A stretch of DNA of 38,737 bases from Xanthobacteraceae bacterium (lineage in GTDB: Bacteria; Pseudomonadota; Alphaproteobacteria; Rhizobiales; Xanthobacteraceae). A program made the translations under genes and the position numbers. The stretch lies in the NCBI GenBank assembly GCA_020441545.1, contig JAGRLZ010000082.1:1-38737 (forward strand), given 5' to 3'. Numbering within the stretch: position 1 is the first letter of the stretch; each line of letters opens with the position of its first letter. Positions 15,945 to 25,608 of this stretch are shown piece after piece. Under the pieces are notes generated by a model that saw nothing but the letters and a program-made list of their open reading frames with translations, was not told the DNA's origin and searched no databases.

Positions 15945-16349
15945 GGAATGAGCCTCGCAAGGGATTTCCTGCCTGTTTAGGCGCTTTCGCTCCACTTTTG
16001 AAGGGTTCAAAAGCGGACCGGCCATATTGTGGCCGGCGACCCGCGCGGGACCGACGCGCGTGCGCGGCGCGGGCATCCTTGCCGTCCGCACTCTCCGATC
16101 ACTTGCCAGCAAGCACACGATAGTACCGATCATATCGATCGCGGTGCCGGGATCGGCGACCGCCGGCGACAGCGCGCAACGCGATGCCGGCGAAAGAGTA
16201 GCGCGCATTTTAATGAACGCGGGCGGCGGATGTTCACCGTCGCAAGGAAAGACACGGGACTCCGTCGCGCATTCGTGGCTTGTGAAACAGGCTCTCCCGA
16301 TTTCCGCGAGGCAGGCCGAGCAGGGATCGAAGCCGACAGGATCGAAGCC
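15945..16349. other. Gene-free stretch upstream of fumarase
   Basis: About 400 bases with no ORF of protein-like composition on either strand. It must contain the fumarase promoter (minus strand) and, if the next small ORF is real, a plus-strand promoter. No convincing boxes or palindromes were found. Confidence 0.4.
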
Positions 16350-16523
16350 ATGAGCGTCACAGCCGTCGCCGCACCGCCCTCCGCAACTTCGCACGACGCA
16401 TCCGCATCGCCGCGGCCGGAGAACCGGACGCCCGCGGACGAGGCCCGCGCCCGCGCCGAGCAGCCTCAGCCGCGCGCCGCCCTGCCGCCGGGACAAGGCA
16501 CCCGCATCGACGTGCTGGTCTGA
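16350..16523 (+). CDS. Possible 57-residue Pro/Ala-rich protein
   Basis: ATG at 16350 is preceded by AGGATCG at a suitable distance. The product is low-complexity, rich in Ala, Pro, Arg and Ser, and ends GTRIDVLV. No family is recognised, and such composition can arise by chance in GC-rich DNA. It converges with the glutathione S-transferase gene. Confidence 0.35.
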   Translation: MSVTAVAAPPSATSHDASASPRPENRTPADEARARAEQPQPRAALPPGQGTRIDVLV

Positions 16524-16561
16524 GGCGCAAGCACGCAAACCGCCCGGCCAACGCGCCGCGT

Positions 16562-17269
16562 TCAGGCATCCAGCGCCCCGTAGTGCCGGAATATGCCGTC
16601 TTCATTGAAGGGAATGCGCCGTGCGCTTGCGAGATAAGCCTCGATCCGCGGCCGCGCGGCGACGCGGTCGTGCAGGCCCACGAGCTTCGGGATGCCGCGT
16701 TCGAATTTCGCCATACGCCTGGGAAACGCATAGCGCAGCCCGGCAACGATCTGGAACAGCGACAGGTCGACATAAGTGAGCCTGCGGCCCGCGATGTAGC
16801 CGCCGCCACAACCGGCCGCGATATCCTCGAAGTAGCCGAGATATTTCGGCACCCGCTGATCCCAGAACTCGGCGGTCCGCTTCTTCGCCGGCGAGCGCTG
16901 GTCCTCGTAATACAGCGTCGGCCCGAGCGGATGATGGGTGTCGTGGATTTCCAGCACCAGGTCGGCGATGGTCAGTTGCAGCCCGTGCAGCCACAGCCGC
17001 TCCGCCTCCGGTTTCGGGACCAGGCCGTGACGCGGCCCGAGGAAGAACAGGATGTTGGCGGTCTGGCCGATCACCTGCTTCCCGGCCTTCAGGAACGGCG
17101 GCGCGAAAGGCGGCGTGCGCGTCCCCTCGCCCTGCATCAGGTCTGCCATGGCGGACGCGCCGCGCTCGCGCGCCACATCGATATAGCTCGCGCCGGCATC
17201 CTCGAGCGCAAGCCGGACGAATTCGCCGCGCCCCTGGATCGACGGCCAGTAATAGAGTTCGTAGCGCAT
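16562..17269 (-). CDS. Glutathione S-transferase family protein
   Basis: GGGAGGAT before the ATG at 17269 fixes the start. The 235-residue protein begins with a thioredoxin-like domain ([24 protein letters not shown], where Tyr and the Arg-Gly turn face glutathione). [22 protein letters not shown] follows, where GQT-A binds the gamma-glutamyl group. An all-helical domain starts near residue 88. The Y(Y/W)P..GRGE start recalls sigma/pi-like and bacterial eukaryote-like GSTs. It conjugates or reduces electrophiles with glutathione in the cytoplasm. It follows the lectin-fold protein gene by 74 bases on the same strand. Confidence 0.92.
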   Translation of the reverse strand: MRYELYYWPSIQGRGEFVRLALEDAGASYIDVARERGASAMADLMQGEGTRTPPFAPPFLKAGKQVIGQTANILFFLGPRHGLVPKPEAERLWLHGLQLTIADLVLEIHDTHHPLGPTLYYEDQRSPAKKRTAEFWDQRVPKYLGYFEDIAAGCGGGYIAGRRLTYVDLSLFQIVAGLRYAFPRRMAKFERGIPKLVGLHDRVAARPRIEAYLASARRIPFNEDGIFRHYGALDA

Positions 17270-17343
17270 CGGCGAATCCTCCCTCGCCGCGCGGCCGGCC
17301 GCCGCGCACCTTTCCGAGGATAGACCAATGCGCCCGGGAACGC

Positions 17344-18039
17344 TCAGTTCACCGCGAAGCAATAAAGCAGGCCGTCGCCGCCGGTCGAGCGCAGGTCGGC
17401 CTGCGAGCAGCCGCCATCGGGGCCGCGCGAGGGATGCGACGTGTTCCACGATTTCGCCGGCGGCTCCTCGTTCAGGCCCATGCGGTCGGAATGGCCGACC
17501 ATGGCGGCGCCCTGGGTGCTGCTGGTCCAGTTCCCGCAGGTGCGGTCCTGGCCCGGCGGAAACGCGGTGCCGTCGGCTTGCGATCCGGTAAGGACGTCAT
17601 GGCGGTTCGGCTTGTCGCCGCGCCCGTTGATGACCTCGCCCTTTTCGCTAAGCGCGGTCTGCTTGGTGAGATGGTTGGCGCCGTGCAGTTCGGCGACGTC
17701 CCTGGCGATCACCTCGCCCCTGGCGTTCCGCCACGGCCCCTTGCCGATCCGGTCGCGCGCATTGACTGCGGCCTTGCCGTCGGCGGCCTGGGTGGACAGG
17801 TAGGCGTGCCAGGTCTTGCCGCCGATACCGGCGTCCTGCGCCAGCTTCCGGCACCAGTTGTCGGCGCCGGCGAGGCCGCCGAGATTGCCGCCATTGCCGA
17901 TGCCGTGGCTGGTGACGAAGAAGGTAGTACCGGCATTCTGCGCCGCGGCGGGCTGCAGCGCGGCGAGCGAAAGGAGCCCGACGCCGCCGAGCGCGGCGGT
18001 GCGACAAATCCGGGAGATGGTCATCGACAGTGTGGGCAT
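17344..18039 (-). CDS. Secreted C-type-lectin-fold protein (endostatin/DUF1554-like)
   Basis: GGAGGATCCC precedes the ATG at 18039. A signal peptide ends about residue 34 (AAAQ-NAG). The mature part has the layout of the lectin-fold domain seen in collagen NC10/endostatin-like bacterial proteins. It reads FFVTSHGIGNGGNLGGLAGADNWC, then KTWHAYLST, RDRIGKGPW, TCGNWTSS, GHSDRMG and a C-terminal LLYCFAVN. Four cysteines (NWC, TCGNW, GGC, YCF) fit two disulfides, which agrees with export. The ligand is unknown. It is 231 residues long. Confidence 0.82.
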   Translation of the reverse strand: MPTLSMTISRICRTAALGGVGLLSLAALQPAAAQNAGTTFFVTSHGIGNGGNLGGLAGADNWCRKLAQDAGIGGKTWHAYLSTQAADGKAAVNARDRIGKGPWRNARGEVIARDVAELHGANHLTKQTALSEKGEVINGRGDKPNRHDVLTGSQADGTAFPPGQDRTCGNWTSSTQGAAMVGHSDRMGLNEEPPAKSWNTSHPSRGPDGGCSQADLRSTGGDGLLYCFAVN

Positions 18040-18177
18040 GGGATCCTCCGCATGGCTTTCTGGTTGGGTGCGATCGACCGGACAACACCGGCAAACCGGG
18101 ATTATTCCTTTTCGACAACGCCGCAGAGGATGCAGGTATCCATCGGCCGGCATTCATCGACCTGGTTTGATCGAACA

Positions 18178-18210
18178 GCAAAAAGGCGCCGCGAGATCCG
18201 CGACGCCTTC
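18178..18210 (-). terminator. Intrinsic terminator of the Tim44-like gene
   Basis: On the minus strand AAGGCG-T-CGCG-GATCT-CGCG-G-CGCCTT folds into a long stem with one mismatch. It is followed by TTTTTGCTG, about 35 bases past the stop at 18243. Confidence 0.8.
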
Positions 18211-18242
18211 GTCTGTCACCTGTGTGCGGCAACAAGCATGGC

Positions 18243-19217
18243 TCAAGCCTGCTGGATGGCCGCCAGTTCCCAGGTGGCGTCGCCGGACGCCCCGCGCTGG
18301 CGGGCGAAGGTCCACACTTCCGTCGCCTCCACCGGCTGATCGCCGCCATCGACGACCCGGCCGCCGTTGCGCTCGGTGGTCTTGTCGACCATCGAGAAGC
18401 GCATCGCCACGGTGGCGTAGTCGGTGTCGCCCTCGCGCCAGGCTTCGGCCAGGTCGCCCTGCAGCAGCTTGACGTCGCCGACCTTGTTGATGACGCCGCT
18501 CTCCTTGTTGGCGGCGATATCCTGCGCGAAGTAGGAGGCCATTTCCGGCGTGGTCAGCTTCTCAAGGCCCGCCATGTCTTCATCCGACCACGCTTTCTGC
18601 ACGTCGCCGAGCAGCCGCTCGAAGGCGTCGTAGTCGTCCGGCGTGATCTCGAGCGGCGGCGCATTGGCACCGACACCGAAGCCGAAGCCCGTGCGGGCAT
18701 TGGCCTGCGGCTGCTCCGCCGGCGAAGGGCCGGCCGGCGGACCCGCATAGGCGGCGGCGGTTCCGTTGCGGCGCTGCCACCACGACATCGCGAAGCGGAC
18801 CAGCAGCACCACCAGGCCGATCTGCAGCAGCAGGCCGAGGAACGACGACAGGCTGCCGAGCCCGCCGAACAGGCCGTTGCCGAACAGCATGCCGAACAAG
18901 CCGGCGCCGAGGAACCCGGCCGCGAGGCCGCCCAGCATGCCCATGCCCGGCCGGTTGAACATGCCGCCGCCGGCTGCCGGCGCCCGCGCGGGGGAACCGG
19001 GCCGGGTGATGGTGCGGTTGAACGGCTGCGCGGCGTTCGGCGCGGTGCGCGTGATCGGCGGCGCCGAGAAGGTGCGCGACCCGCGCGAGCCGAAGCTGCC
19101 GCCACGGCCGGCGCGCGCGTCGGCGGCGGACACCGCGATCATCAGCAGCGGAAACGCCAGAGCGGCGGCGAGCGCCAGCGTCTGCACCAGGCCACGGGGA
19201 CGTCGAAGAAAGGTCAT
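18243..19217 (-). CDS. Tim44-like domain membrane protein
   Basis: AAGGAAC precedes the ATG at 19217. The 324-residue product starts with a signal/anchor segment (residues about 11-30). A Gly/Arg/Pro-rich disordered stretch follows, then two very Gly/Leu/Phe-rich hydrophobic segments (about 90-145). The C-terminal Tim44-like domain spans about residues 185-324 (ITPDDYDAFERLLGDVQKAWSDEDMAGLEKLTTPEMASYF). Mitochondrial Tim44 links protein import to Hsp70; the bacterial homologues are inner-membrane proteins of uncertain role. An intrinsic terminator follows. Confidence 0.9.
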   Translation of the reverse strand: MTFLRRPRGLVQTLALAAALAFPLLMIAVSAADARAGRGGSFGSRGSRTFSAPPITRTAPNAAQPFNRTITRPGSPARAPAAGGGMFNRPGMGMLGGLAAGFLGAGLFGMLFGNGLFGGLGSLSSFLGLLLQIGLVVLLVRFAMSWWQRRNGTAAAYAGPPAGPSPAEQPQANARTGFGFGVGANAPPLEITPDDYDAFERLLGDVQKAWSDEDMAGLEKLTTPEMASYFAQDIAANKESGVINKVGDVKLLQGDLAEAWREGDTDYATVAMRFSMVDKTTERNGGRVVDGGDQPVEATEVWTFARQRGASGDATWELAAIQQA

Positions 19218-19366
19218 CTGTTGTTCCTTACAATCCCCGGAAATAGGGAGAGCGTTGCAAAGATGGGGAATGCCCGGAAAAAGAGAAGGCTCCATAGCGA
19301 CGCACCCATGCGGCGCTCGGTCGCGGTGGCCCGTTTGCGCCCCGCATGATTCGTCCCGGCAAACCA

Positions 19367-21928
19367 TCAGGCGGCGATGGTTTCCTTCACCGCGGCGACG
19401 AGCTGGCTGAGCGAGAACGGTTTCGGCAGGAACGAGAACTGCTGGTTCTCGGGCAGGCTCTTGGCGAACGCATCTTCCGCATAGCCGGAGACGAAGATCA
19501 CCTTGATGCCGGGGTTGCGCTCACGCATCGAGGTCAGCAGCGTCGGGCCGTCCATCTCCGGCATCACCACGTCGGAGACGACGAGATCGACCTGGCCGTC
19601 ATTGGCCTCCAGTTCCTCCAGCGCCTCGATGCCGTTGGCCGCCTCGATCACGGTATAGCCGCGCGAACGCAGGCCGCGCGCGTTCAGCGCCCGCAGACCT
19701 TCCTCGTCCTCGACCAGCAGGATCGTGCCCTGCCCGGTCATGTCCGGCGTCCGCGGCTTGCCGTCGCCGCCGGCATCCCTGGTGCCGGGCTGCGGCGCGG
19801 CGCCGTCCGCACCCGCTTCCTTCTCCACCACGACATGGCGCGGCAGGAAGATCAGGAACGAAGTGCCCTCGCCCTCCTTCGATTCGACGTAGATGAAACC
19901 GTCGGTCTGCTTGACGATGCCGTACACCGTCGACAGGCCGAGCCCGGTGCCCTTGCCGACCTCCTTGGTGGAGAAGAACGGCTCGAAAATCTTGTCGACG
20001 ATCTCGGGCGGAATGCCGGTGCCGGTGTCGGCAACCTCGATCTTGACGTAATCGGCGACCGGCATGCCCTGATAGGCCAGCCGCTCGACCTCCTGCGCGG
20101 GGACGTTGGCGGTGCGCACGGTGAGCTTGCCGCCATCCGGCATCGCGTCGCGGGCGTTGACCGCGAGATTGACGATCACCTGCTCGAATTGCGACACGTC
20201 GACCTTGACCGGCCACAGGTCACGGCCGTGAACGAGGTCGAGTTTCACCTTCTCGCCGATCAGCCGGCGCAGCAGCATGGTGAGGTCGGACAGCGAGTCG
20301 CCGAGGTGCAGCACCTGCGGCCGCAGGGTCTGACGGCGCGAGAACGCCAGCAGCTGCCGCACCAGGGTGGCGGCGCGCGTGGCGTTCTGCTTGATCTGCA
20401 TGATGTCCTGGAACGACGGATCGGTCGGCTTGTGCGCGTTCAGCAGGAAGTCGTTCGCCATCATGATGGCGGACAGCACGTTGTTGAAGTCGTGCGCGAT
20501 GCCGCCGGCGAGCTGGCCCACCGCCTGCATCTTCTGCGACTGCGCGAACTGGTTCTCCAGCGACCGCTTCTCGGTGGTCTCCAGCAGGTAGACGATCGCG
20601 GCTTCGGCATCGCCCGGCTCGCTGACGCCGGTGACGAAGAACTCGCCCCAGCGCTCCTTGGCGCTGTCGAGCCCGGCTTCGACCGGCGGAATGTCGCCAT
20701 GGCCCTCGGCGGCCTTGCCGATCGCGGCGGCCAGTGCCTCGCGGTCGCGCGGATTGACGATATCGAGGATCGAGGCGCTCGACACGCCGCCGGGCTTGAG
20801 CCCCTGGGTCAGCTTGGCGAAGCGGGCGTTGGCGCGCACCACGGTGCCCGCCTTGTCGACGGTAGCGATCGCCATCGGCGTGTGGTCGAAGAAGCGCATG
20901 AAGCGCACTTCGGCGACGCGCTGCGGGTCGGCGCGCTCGTTGCGCGCGAGGCTGACCACCAGCGTGCGCGACGGCCCCGGCGCGCCGTCGGCGCCGAACG
21001 CCAGCTTGTGATAGAGCCGGGCCGGCATGGTGCGGCCGTTGCGCATCTTGAGGTCGACGTCAAAGACCTCGGTCTTCACCTCGCCCGGAACCGGCACGAT
21101 GGAATTCAACAGCGCCGCGCCGTCGCCCGAAACGATATCGCCGAGCTTCAGGCCGCCGGAGCCGATCTCGGCAAGATCATGGTCGAGCCAGTTGGCCAGC
21201 GTGGCGTTGACATAGACCAGTTCGCCCAGCGGATTAACCGAGAAGAAACCGCACGGCGCATGATCGAGATATTCGATCGCGTGCTGCAACTCCTTGAACA
21301 CATCCTCCTGCCGCTCGCGGTCGCGGGTGATGTCGGCGATGGTCCAGACCGAGAATTTCGCCTTGCGCCTGCCGTCCTCCAGCGGCCGCACCCGCAGCCG
21401 CAGCCAGCGTCCCTGCCCGCCGTCGGCGCCGGCGACCCGCACCTCCTCCTGCAGCCGCTTGCCCTCGCGCGCGGCTTTCAGCAGCCGGAACACGGCTTCC
21501 GAGACATCCGGGTTGCCGATGAAGACCCGCTCCACCGGCCGCACGTCCTGATCGGAGCTGGCGCCGGTCAGAGCGAGATAGGCGGCATTGGCATAGACGA
21601 CGTGGCCGCGCGCATCGGTGACCGCAAGGCCGTCGAAGGAGTGATCGACGACGGGCCGCATCATCGGGCTGTCGGCGGCGCGATCGGCGAGCCTGACGAT
21701 GCCGGCGGCGAAGGCGAACAGCGTGAACAGCCCGACCATCGCCAGCAGCGCCAGCAGCGCCACGATATAGGGCTGCGCCTGCGCCTTGCCGAGCATCATG
21801 AAGCCGAGCGCGGCGGCGACGATGGCGCCGGCGACGACCAGCACCAGGACGATGCTGCCGCTGCGCCCGGCCGGCTCGGATGTCGCGGCCGGGTCCGGCA
21901 GCGGATGATGGTCAGAAGCGGTGGTCAT
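19367..21928 (-). CDS. cckA: Hybrid sensor histidine kinase CckA
   Basis: CckA feeds phosphate through ChpT to CtrA, the cell-cycle and flagellar master regulator of alphaproteobacteria. The 853-residue protein has two membrane helices (about 24-48 and 53-78) and three PAS-like regions (about 90-205, 215-330 and 345-455). The dimerisation domain carries the phospho-accepting His479 in [14 protein letters not shown]. The ATPase domain has N box [11 protein letters not shown]1 DTGTGIP and G2 [11 protein letters not shown]-terminal receiver has Asp786 in [12 protein letters not shown]. This matches CckA from end to end. The ATG at 21928 lacks a good ribosome-binding site; an in-frame GTG at 21958 is possible. 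It lies next to flagellar genes carrying CtrA-type boxes. Confidence 0.93.
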   Translation of the reverse strand: MTTASDHHPLPDPAATSEPAGRSGSIVLVLVVAGAIVAAALGFMMLGKAQAQPYIVALLALLAMVGLFTLFAFAAGIVRLADRAADSPMMRPVVDHSFDGLAVTDARGHVVYANAAYLALTGASSDQDVRPVERVFIGNPDVSEAVFRLLKAAREGKRLQEEVRVAGADGGQGRWLRLRVRPLEDGRRKAKFSVWTIADITRDRERQEDVFKELQHAIEYLDHAPCGFFSVNPLGELVYVNATLANWLDHDLAEIGSGGLKLGDIVSGDGAALLNSIVPVPGEVKTEVFDVDLKMRNGRTMPARLYHKLAFGADGAPGPSRTLVVSLARNERADPQRVAEVRFMRFFDHTPMAIATVDKAGTVVRANARFAKLTQGLKPGGVSSASILDIVNPRDREALAAAIGKAAEGHGDIPPVEAGLDSAKERWGEFFVTGVSEPGDAEAAIVYLLETTEKRSLENQFAQSQKMQAVGQLAGGIAHDFNNVLSAIMMANDFLLNAHKPTDPSFQDIMQIKQNATRAATLVRQLLAFSRRQTLRPQVLHLGDSLSDLTMLLRRLIGEKVKLDLVHGRDLWPVKVDVSQFEQVIVNLAVNARDAMPDGGKLTVRTANVPAQEVERLAYQGMPVADYVKIEVADTGTGIPPEIVDKIFEPFFSTKEVGKGTGLGLSTVYGIVKQTDGFIYVESKEGEGTSFLIFLPRHVVVEKEAGADGAAPQPGTRDAGGDGKPRTPDMTGQGTILLVEDEEGLRALNARGLRSRGYTVIEAANGIEALEELEANDGQVDLVVSDVVMPEMDGPTLLTSMRERNPGIKVIFVSGYAEDAFAKSLPENQQFSFLPKPFSLSQLVAAVKETIAA

Positions 21929-22077
21929 GCGAATATGAGATTGCCTGTCACGAATCACCGGCGTTCACACTGTCTCGTGAGTGCCCGACTCGGGCCGCGA
22001 AACGCAAGCCGGCCTGGCCCGGTTCCCGGCCGATCCGGCGCATTTTCCGGCTCCCGCGCCCAGAAATCCACATCCGA

Positions 22078-23157
22078 TCAGGGTCGCTGCCCCGACAGGC
22101 CGCGCTTCAGGCCCATCACATAGCCGATGATCTCGGCCACCGCGTGGTAGTGCTCGACCGGAATCTCGTCGTCGATCTCCACCGTGGCATAGAGCGCGCG
22201 GGCCAGCGCCACGTTTTCGACGATCGGAATGTCGTGGACCCTGGCGACCTCCCTGATCTTGAGCGCGATGGCGTCCTGGCCCTTGGCGACGCAGACCGGC
22301 GCGGCCATGCCGCGCTCGTATTGCAGCGCCACCGAGAAGTGGGTCGGGTTGGTGATGACGACCGACGCTTTCGGCACCGCCGCCATCATGCGCTTGCGCA
22401 TCCGGGCCTGGCGCAACTGGCGGATGCGTCCCTTGACGTGCGGATCGCCTTCGGACTGCTTGAATTCCTCCTTCATCTCCTGAAGCGACATCTTCTGCCG
22501 CTCGAACCATTGCCGGTACTGGAAGACGTAATCGGCGATCGCGACCAGCGCCAGCATGGCGACCACCGCGACCAGGAGCTGCCTGGTCAGCGTCATGGTG
22601 GTGCCGAGCATCGCCGAAGGATCGGAACGCACCAGCGCGTCGAGCAGGAAGCGATCGGGCCACAGCACGATCGCCATCACCACGCCGAGCGCGGTGACCT
22701 TGAACAGGCCCTTGGCGAAATTCGCCGCCGCCTGCTTGCCGAAGATGCGCTTGGCGCCGGCCAGCGGCGAGATCTTGCTGAATTTCGGCTTCAGCGTCTC
22801 CGCCGACCAGACGAAGCGGTGCTGGATGACGTTGCCGCCGATCGCCGCGATCGCCAGCAGCAGGAACGGCACGCCGAGCGCCACGATCAGGATGTATTCG
22901 AGATCGCGCGCCAGCGCGAGCAGCCCGACGCCGTCGGTGCGGATCATCCAGGAATTGGCGATCAGGTTGCGCAGCGGATTTTCCAGCCCCTGCCCGACCG
23001 ATCCCGAGAACGTCGCCAGCACCAGCGCCGCGCCGGCGATCACGAACCAGGTGTTGACCTCCTGGCTCTTGGCGACGTCGCCGCGCTCCAGCGCATCGTC
23101 GAGCTTTTTCTGGGTCGGGTCTTCTGTCTTCTCCGCGCCGTCGTTCTCGTCGGACAT
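22078..23157 (-). CDS. flhB: Flagellar export apparatus protein FlhB
   Basis: FlhB is the export-gate component that switches substrate class from rod/hook to filament by self-cleavage. The 359-residue protein begins with the cytoplasmic KTEDPTQKKLDDALERGDV. It has four membrane helices and the cleavage motif Asn270-Pro-Thr-His273 in VVITNPTHFSVAL. The connector helix and the basic region before it (RQARMRKRMMAAVPKA) are intact. It is the last gene of the minus-strand run flgB-flgC-fliE-fliQ-fliR-flhB, nine bases after fliR. Confidence 0.97.
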   Translation of the reverse strand: MSDENDGAEKTEDPTQKKLDDALERGDVAKSQEVNTWFVIAGAALVLATFSGSVGQGLENPLRNLIANSWMIRTDGVGLLALARDLEYILIVALGVPFLLLAIAAIGGNVIQHRFVWSAETLKPKFSKISPLAGAKRIFGKQAAANFAKGLFKVTALGVVMAIVLWPDRFLLDALVRSDPSAMLGTTMTLTRQLLVAVVAMLALVAIADYVFQYRQWFERQKMSLQEMKEEFKQSEGDPHVKGRIRQLRQARMRKRMMAAVPKASVVITNPTHFSVALQYERGMAAPVCVAKGQDAIALKIREVARVHDIPIVENVALARALYATVEIDDEIPVEHYHAVAEIIGYVMGLKRGLSGQRP

Positions 23158-23166
23158 CGTGCCCCC

Positions 23167-23934
23167 TTACCGCGGCGCCAGCTCGTGCATGACGCCGCCG
23201 AAGTAATCGAGGAAGACGCCCATCATGACGACGAGAACCCCGGCGAAGATCAGGAAGCCGATGATGATCGACAGCGGTACCCCGACGAAATAGACCTGCA
23301 TCTGCGGCATCAGCCGCGCCAGCACGCCCAGCCCGATGTTGAAGACGAGGCCGAACACCAGGAACGGCGCGGCGAGCTGGATGCCGATCTTGAATGCGCC
23401 GGCGAAGGCGCGCACCGCGAGGTCGGCGACATCGCCGCTCGGCATCAGCGCGCCCGGCGCGAAGATGGCGTAGCTCTGGTTGAGCGCCTCGATCACCAGG
23501 TAGTGGCTGTCGGTGGCGAACAGGACCGTGACCCCGAGCAGGGTCAGGAAGTTGCCGACCAGCAGGCCCTGCTGCCCCTGGGTCGGGTCGATCGCGGTGA
23601 CGAAGCCGAGGCCGAGTTGCTGGGCGATCACCGCGCCCGCGACCTGCAACGCCGACAGCGTGACGCGGGCGGTGGCGCCGAGCACGATGCCGATGAAGAT
23701 TTCCTGCACGAGCTGCACCGCCAGCGGCGCGAGCGACTGCAGGTCGACATGGATCGCGGCGCGGTGCAGCGGCAGCAGGATCATCGACAGCAGCACGGCG
23801 ATCGCGAGCTTGATGCGGACCGGGATATTCACCTCGCCCAGCGTCGGCATCAGCATCACCATGGCCCCGATGCGGGCGAACACCAGCATGAAGGCGGCGG
23901 CATAGGCCGGAAGGAAGGAGACGTCGATGCGCAT
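23167..23934 (-). CDS. fliR: Flagellar export apparatus protein FliR
   Basis: FliR forms the export-gate core with FliP and FliQ. The 255-residue protein is highly hydrophobic, with six predicted helices and family motifs FARIGAMVMLMPTLGEVNIPVRIKL and GLGFVTAIDPTQGQQGLLVGNFLTLLG. The ATG at 23934 is chosen; a TTG at 23952 overlapping the fliQ stop is in frame. It lies between fliQ and flhB. Confidence 0.96.
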   Translation of the reverse strand: MRIDVSFLPAYAAAFMLVFARIGAMVMLMPTLGEVNIPVRIKLAIAVLLSMILLPLHRAAIHVDLQSLAPLAVQLVQEIFIGIVLGATARVTLSALQVAGAVIAQQLGLGFVTAIDPTQGQQGLLVGNFLTLLGVTVLFATDSHYLVIEALNQSYAIFAPGALMPSGDVADLAVRAFAGAFKIGIQLAAPFLVFGLVFNIGLGVLARLMPQMQVYFVGVPLSIIIGFLIFAGVLVVMMGVFLDYFGGVMHELAPR

Positions 23935-23948
23935 GGCGCGATCATGCG

Positions 23949-24212
23949 TCAACCGCCGATGATTCGCGACGTGATCCGCATCATTTCCGCGTGCAGCGCG
24001 TCGGCCATGAACGGCAGCGCCAAGACCAGGGTGACGAAAATCGCGATGATCTTCGGCACGAAGACCAGCGTCTGCTCCTGGATCTGGGTCAGCGCCTGCA
24101 CCAGCGAGATCGCGACGCCGACCAGAAGGCCGACCACCAGCAGCGGCGCCGACACGATGACGATGGTCCAGATCGCATCGCGCGCGACGTCGAGGGTTTC
24201 AGGGCCGGTCAT
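23949..24212 (-). CDS. fliQ: Flagellar export apparatus protein FliQ
   Basis: Small export-gate protein of two transmembrane helices, 87 residues, with the conserved VGLLVGVAISLVQALTQIQEQTL loop between them. It assembles around FliP and FliR in the inner membrane. It is separated from fliE by about 214 bases holding two palindromic repeats, an unusual gap inside this run of flagellar genes. Confidence 0.96.
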   Translation of the reverse strand: MTGPETLDVARDAIWTIVIVSAPLLVVGLLVGVAISLVQALTQIQEQTLVFVPKIIAIFVTLVLALPFMADALHAEMMRITSRIIGG

Positions 24213-24280
24213 TGGATTGTCCTGATATGCGCATTAATGTCGGCCCGCCATCGTTGGAGCCTGACGGGAAACGAGACGTC

Positions 24281-24382
24281 ATCGTCCGCGCAGGCGGACG
24301 ATCCAGTTGTCCGCGCGGGTACGAGGAAAATTCGATTCAACACGGAATACTGGATATTGGATACTCCGCCTGCGCGGAGTAT
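24281..24382. repeat. Paired palindromic (BIME-like) elements between fliE and fliQ
   Basis: Two hairpins of the same design lie in opposite orientation: ATCGTCCGC-GCAG-GCGGACGAT (24281-24302) and ATACTCCGC-CTGC-GCGGAGTAT (24361-24382). Both are perfect 9-bp stems with 4-base loops. Their outer flanks also match in inverse orientation (CGTC ... CCAGT against ACTGG ... GACG). They look like a pair of mobile REP-type units inserted in the flagellar run. Confidence 0.75.
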
Positions 24383-24426
24383 GACGCTTACCGTGTTGCA
24401 CCTTTGCCTCACGAAACAGCCTTCCG

Positions 24427-24738
24427 TCAGATCGGCATCTTCATGATGTCCTCGTAGGACTGGATGACGCGGTCGCGCACCGACACCAGCGTCGAGACCG
24501 CGACATCGGTCTCGGCCACCGCCGTCACCACGTCCATGACGTTGGCCTTGCCGTTGGCCATCGCGACCGTCTGCGCGTCGGACTTCTTCCCGGCGTCCAT
24601 GACGCTGCCGATGGCCTCCTTGACCAGCGCGCCGAACGACGGCCCCTGGCTGTCGGCGGTTTTCTCCAGCCCGGCGCTGCGCTCCATCATGCGCGCGAGG
24701 TTGGCGTAGGCGTTGGCGGCGGCTGTGGGCGATGCCAT
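24427..24738 (-). CDS. fliE: Flagellar MS-ring/rod junction protein FliE
   Basis: FliE connects the MS-ring and export gate to the proximal rod and is the first exported rod component. The 103-residue protein has the conserved C-terminal half, with VMDVVTAVAETDVAVSTLVSVRDRVIQSYEDIMKMPI. It lies 15 bases after flgC. Confidence 0.95.
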   Translation of the reverse strand: MASPTAAANAYANLARMMERSAGLEKTADSQGPSFGALVKEAIGSVMDAGKKSDAQTVAMANGKANVMDVVTAVAETDVAVSTLVSVRDRVIQSYEDIMKMPI

Positions 24739-24753
24739 GGTCTAGGGCTCCCG

Positions 24754-25179
24754 TCAGGCTTTGAGGATATCGAGCGTGCGCTGGATCATCCGCCGCGTCG
24801 CGCTGATGATGTTGAGGTTGGCTTCATAGGAGCGCTGGGCGTCGCGCATGTCGGTCATTTCGACCAGCGGATTGACGTTGGGATATTTGACGTTGCCGGC
24901 GGCATCGGCGGCCGGATTGCCCGGCTCGTGCTTGACGCGGAACGCCGACGTATCGGGACGGATTCGCCCCAGCGACACCACCCGCGCATCGAGCGAGCGG
25001 TCGAGTTCGGAATTGAAGGTCGGCACCTTGCGGCGATAGGGATCGCCGCCCGGCGTCTGCGCGGTGGAATCGGCGTTGGCGATGTTCTCCGAGATCACCC
25101 GCATCCGCCCCGCCTGCGCCCGGAGGCCGGAGGTGGCGATGCTCATCGAGCGGAGAAAATCCATTCCCTGGCTGGCCAT
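24754..25179 (-). CDS. flgC: Flagellar proximal rod protein FlgC
   Basis: Proximal rod subunit of 141 residues. It has the N-terminal rod signature SIATSGLRAQAGRMRVISENIANADST and the C-terminal MRDAQRSYEANLNIISATRRMIQRTLDIL helix, which form the D0 coiled coil. It lies between flgB and fliE. Confidence 0.96.
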   Translation of the reverse strand: MASQGMDFLRSMSIATSGLRAQAGRMRVISENIANADSTAQTPGGDPYRRKVPTFNSELDRSLDARVVSLGRIRPDTSAFRVKHEPGNPAADAAGNVKYPNVNPLVEMTDMRDAQRSYEANLNIISATRRMIQRTLDILKA

Positions 25180-25197
25180 GGTGCGGGCTCCCTGACG

Positions 25198-25608
25198 CTA
25201 TCGCTTGCCGATCGCGGTTTTCAGCAAATTGAGACTGCGGCTGTAGAGCGTCGTCACCGCCGCGTAGTCCATCTGGTTGGCCGAGACCTTGAGCATCTCG
25301 TCCTCGAGGTTCACCGCGTTGCCGGCGGGGCGGGTCTCGTAGCCACCCTTGCGGTCCAGCGGAAAACTCGGCGCGCCGCCCGCCACCGTCATGTGGGTGG
25401 CGCTGGTGCGCATCATCGGCAGGGTGCCGCCCGCCGCCCCGGCCACGTTCACGCCGCCAGGGCCGAGCTTCGGTTCGACCAGGTCGCGCGGCCGGAAGTT
25501 CGGCGTATCGGAATTGGCGATGTTCTCGGCGAGCACGCGCTGGCGCTCCTGATGCCACTGCATCTTGGCGCGCAGCATCGATAGAACCGGAAGGTCGTTG
25601 ATGGCCAT
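25198..25608 (-). CDS. flgB: Flagellar proximal rod protein FlgB
   Basis: Proximal rod subunit of 136 residues, with MQWHQERQRVLAENIANSDTPNFRPRDL at the N-terminus and MDYAAVTTLYSRSLNLLKTAIGKR at the C-terminus. GGGGAGG precedes the ATG. It is the first gene of the minus-strand flagellar run. A perfect CtrA-type box lies 67-81 bases upstream of the start. Confidence 0.96.
   Translation of the reverse strand: MAINDLPVLSMLRAKMQWHQERQRVLAENIANSDTPNFRPRDLVEPKLGPGGVNVAGAAGGTLPMMRTSATHMTVAGGAPSFPLDRKGGYETRPAGNAVNLEDEMLKVSANQMDYAAVTTLYSRSLNLLKTAIGKR

Noticed and set aside
13587-15980. Long plus-strand open frame across the fumarase region
   Set aside because: It is antisense to fumarase; the sense strand encodes a complete enzyme with all cluster cysteines.
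19346-22123. Plus-strand 925-codon frame over cckA
   Set aside because: It is antisense to cckA, with composition of a GC-driven shadow frame and no motifs.
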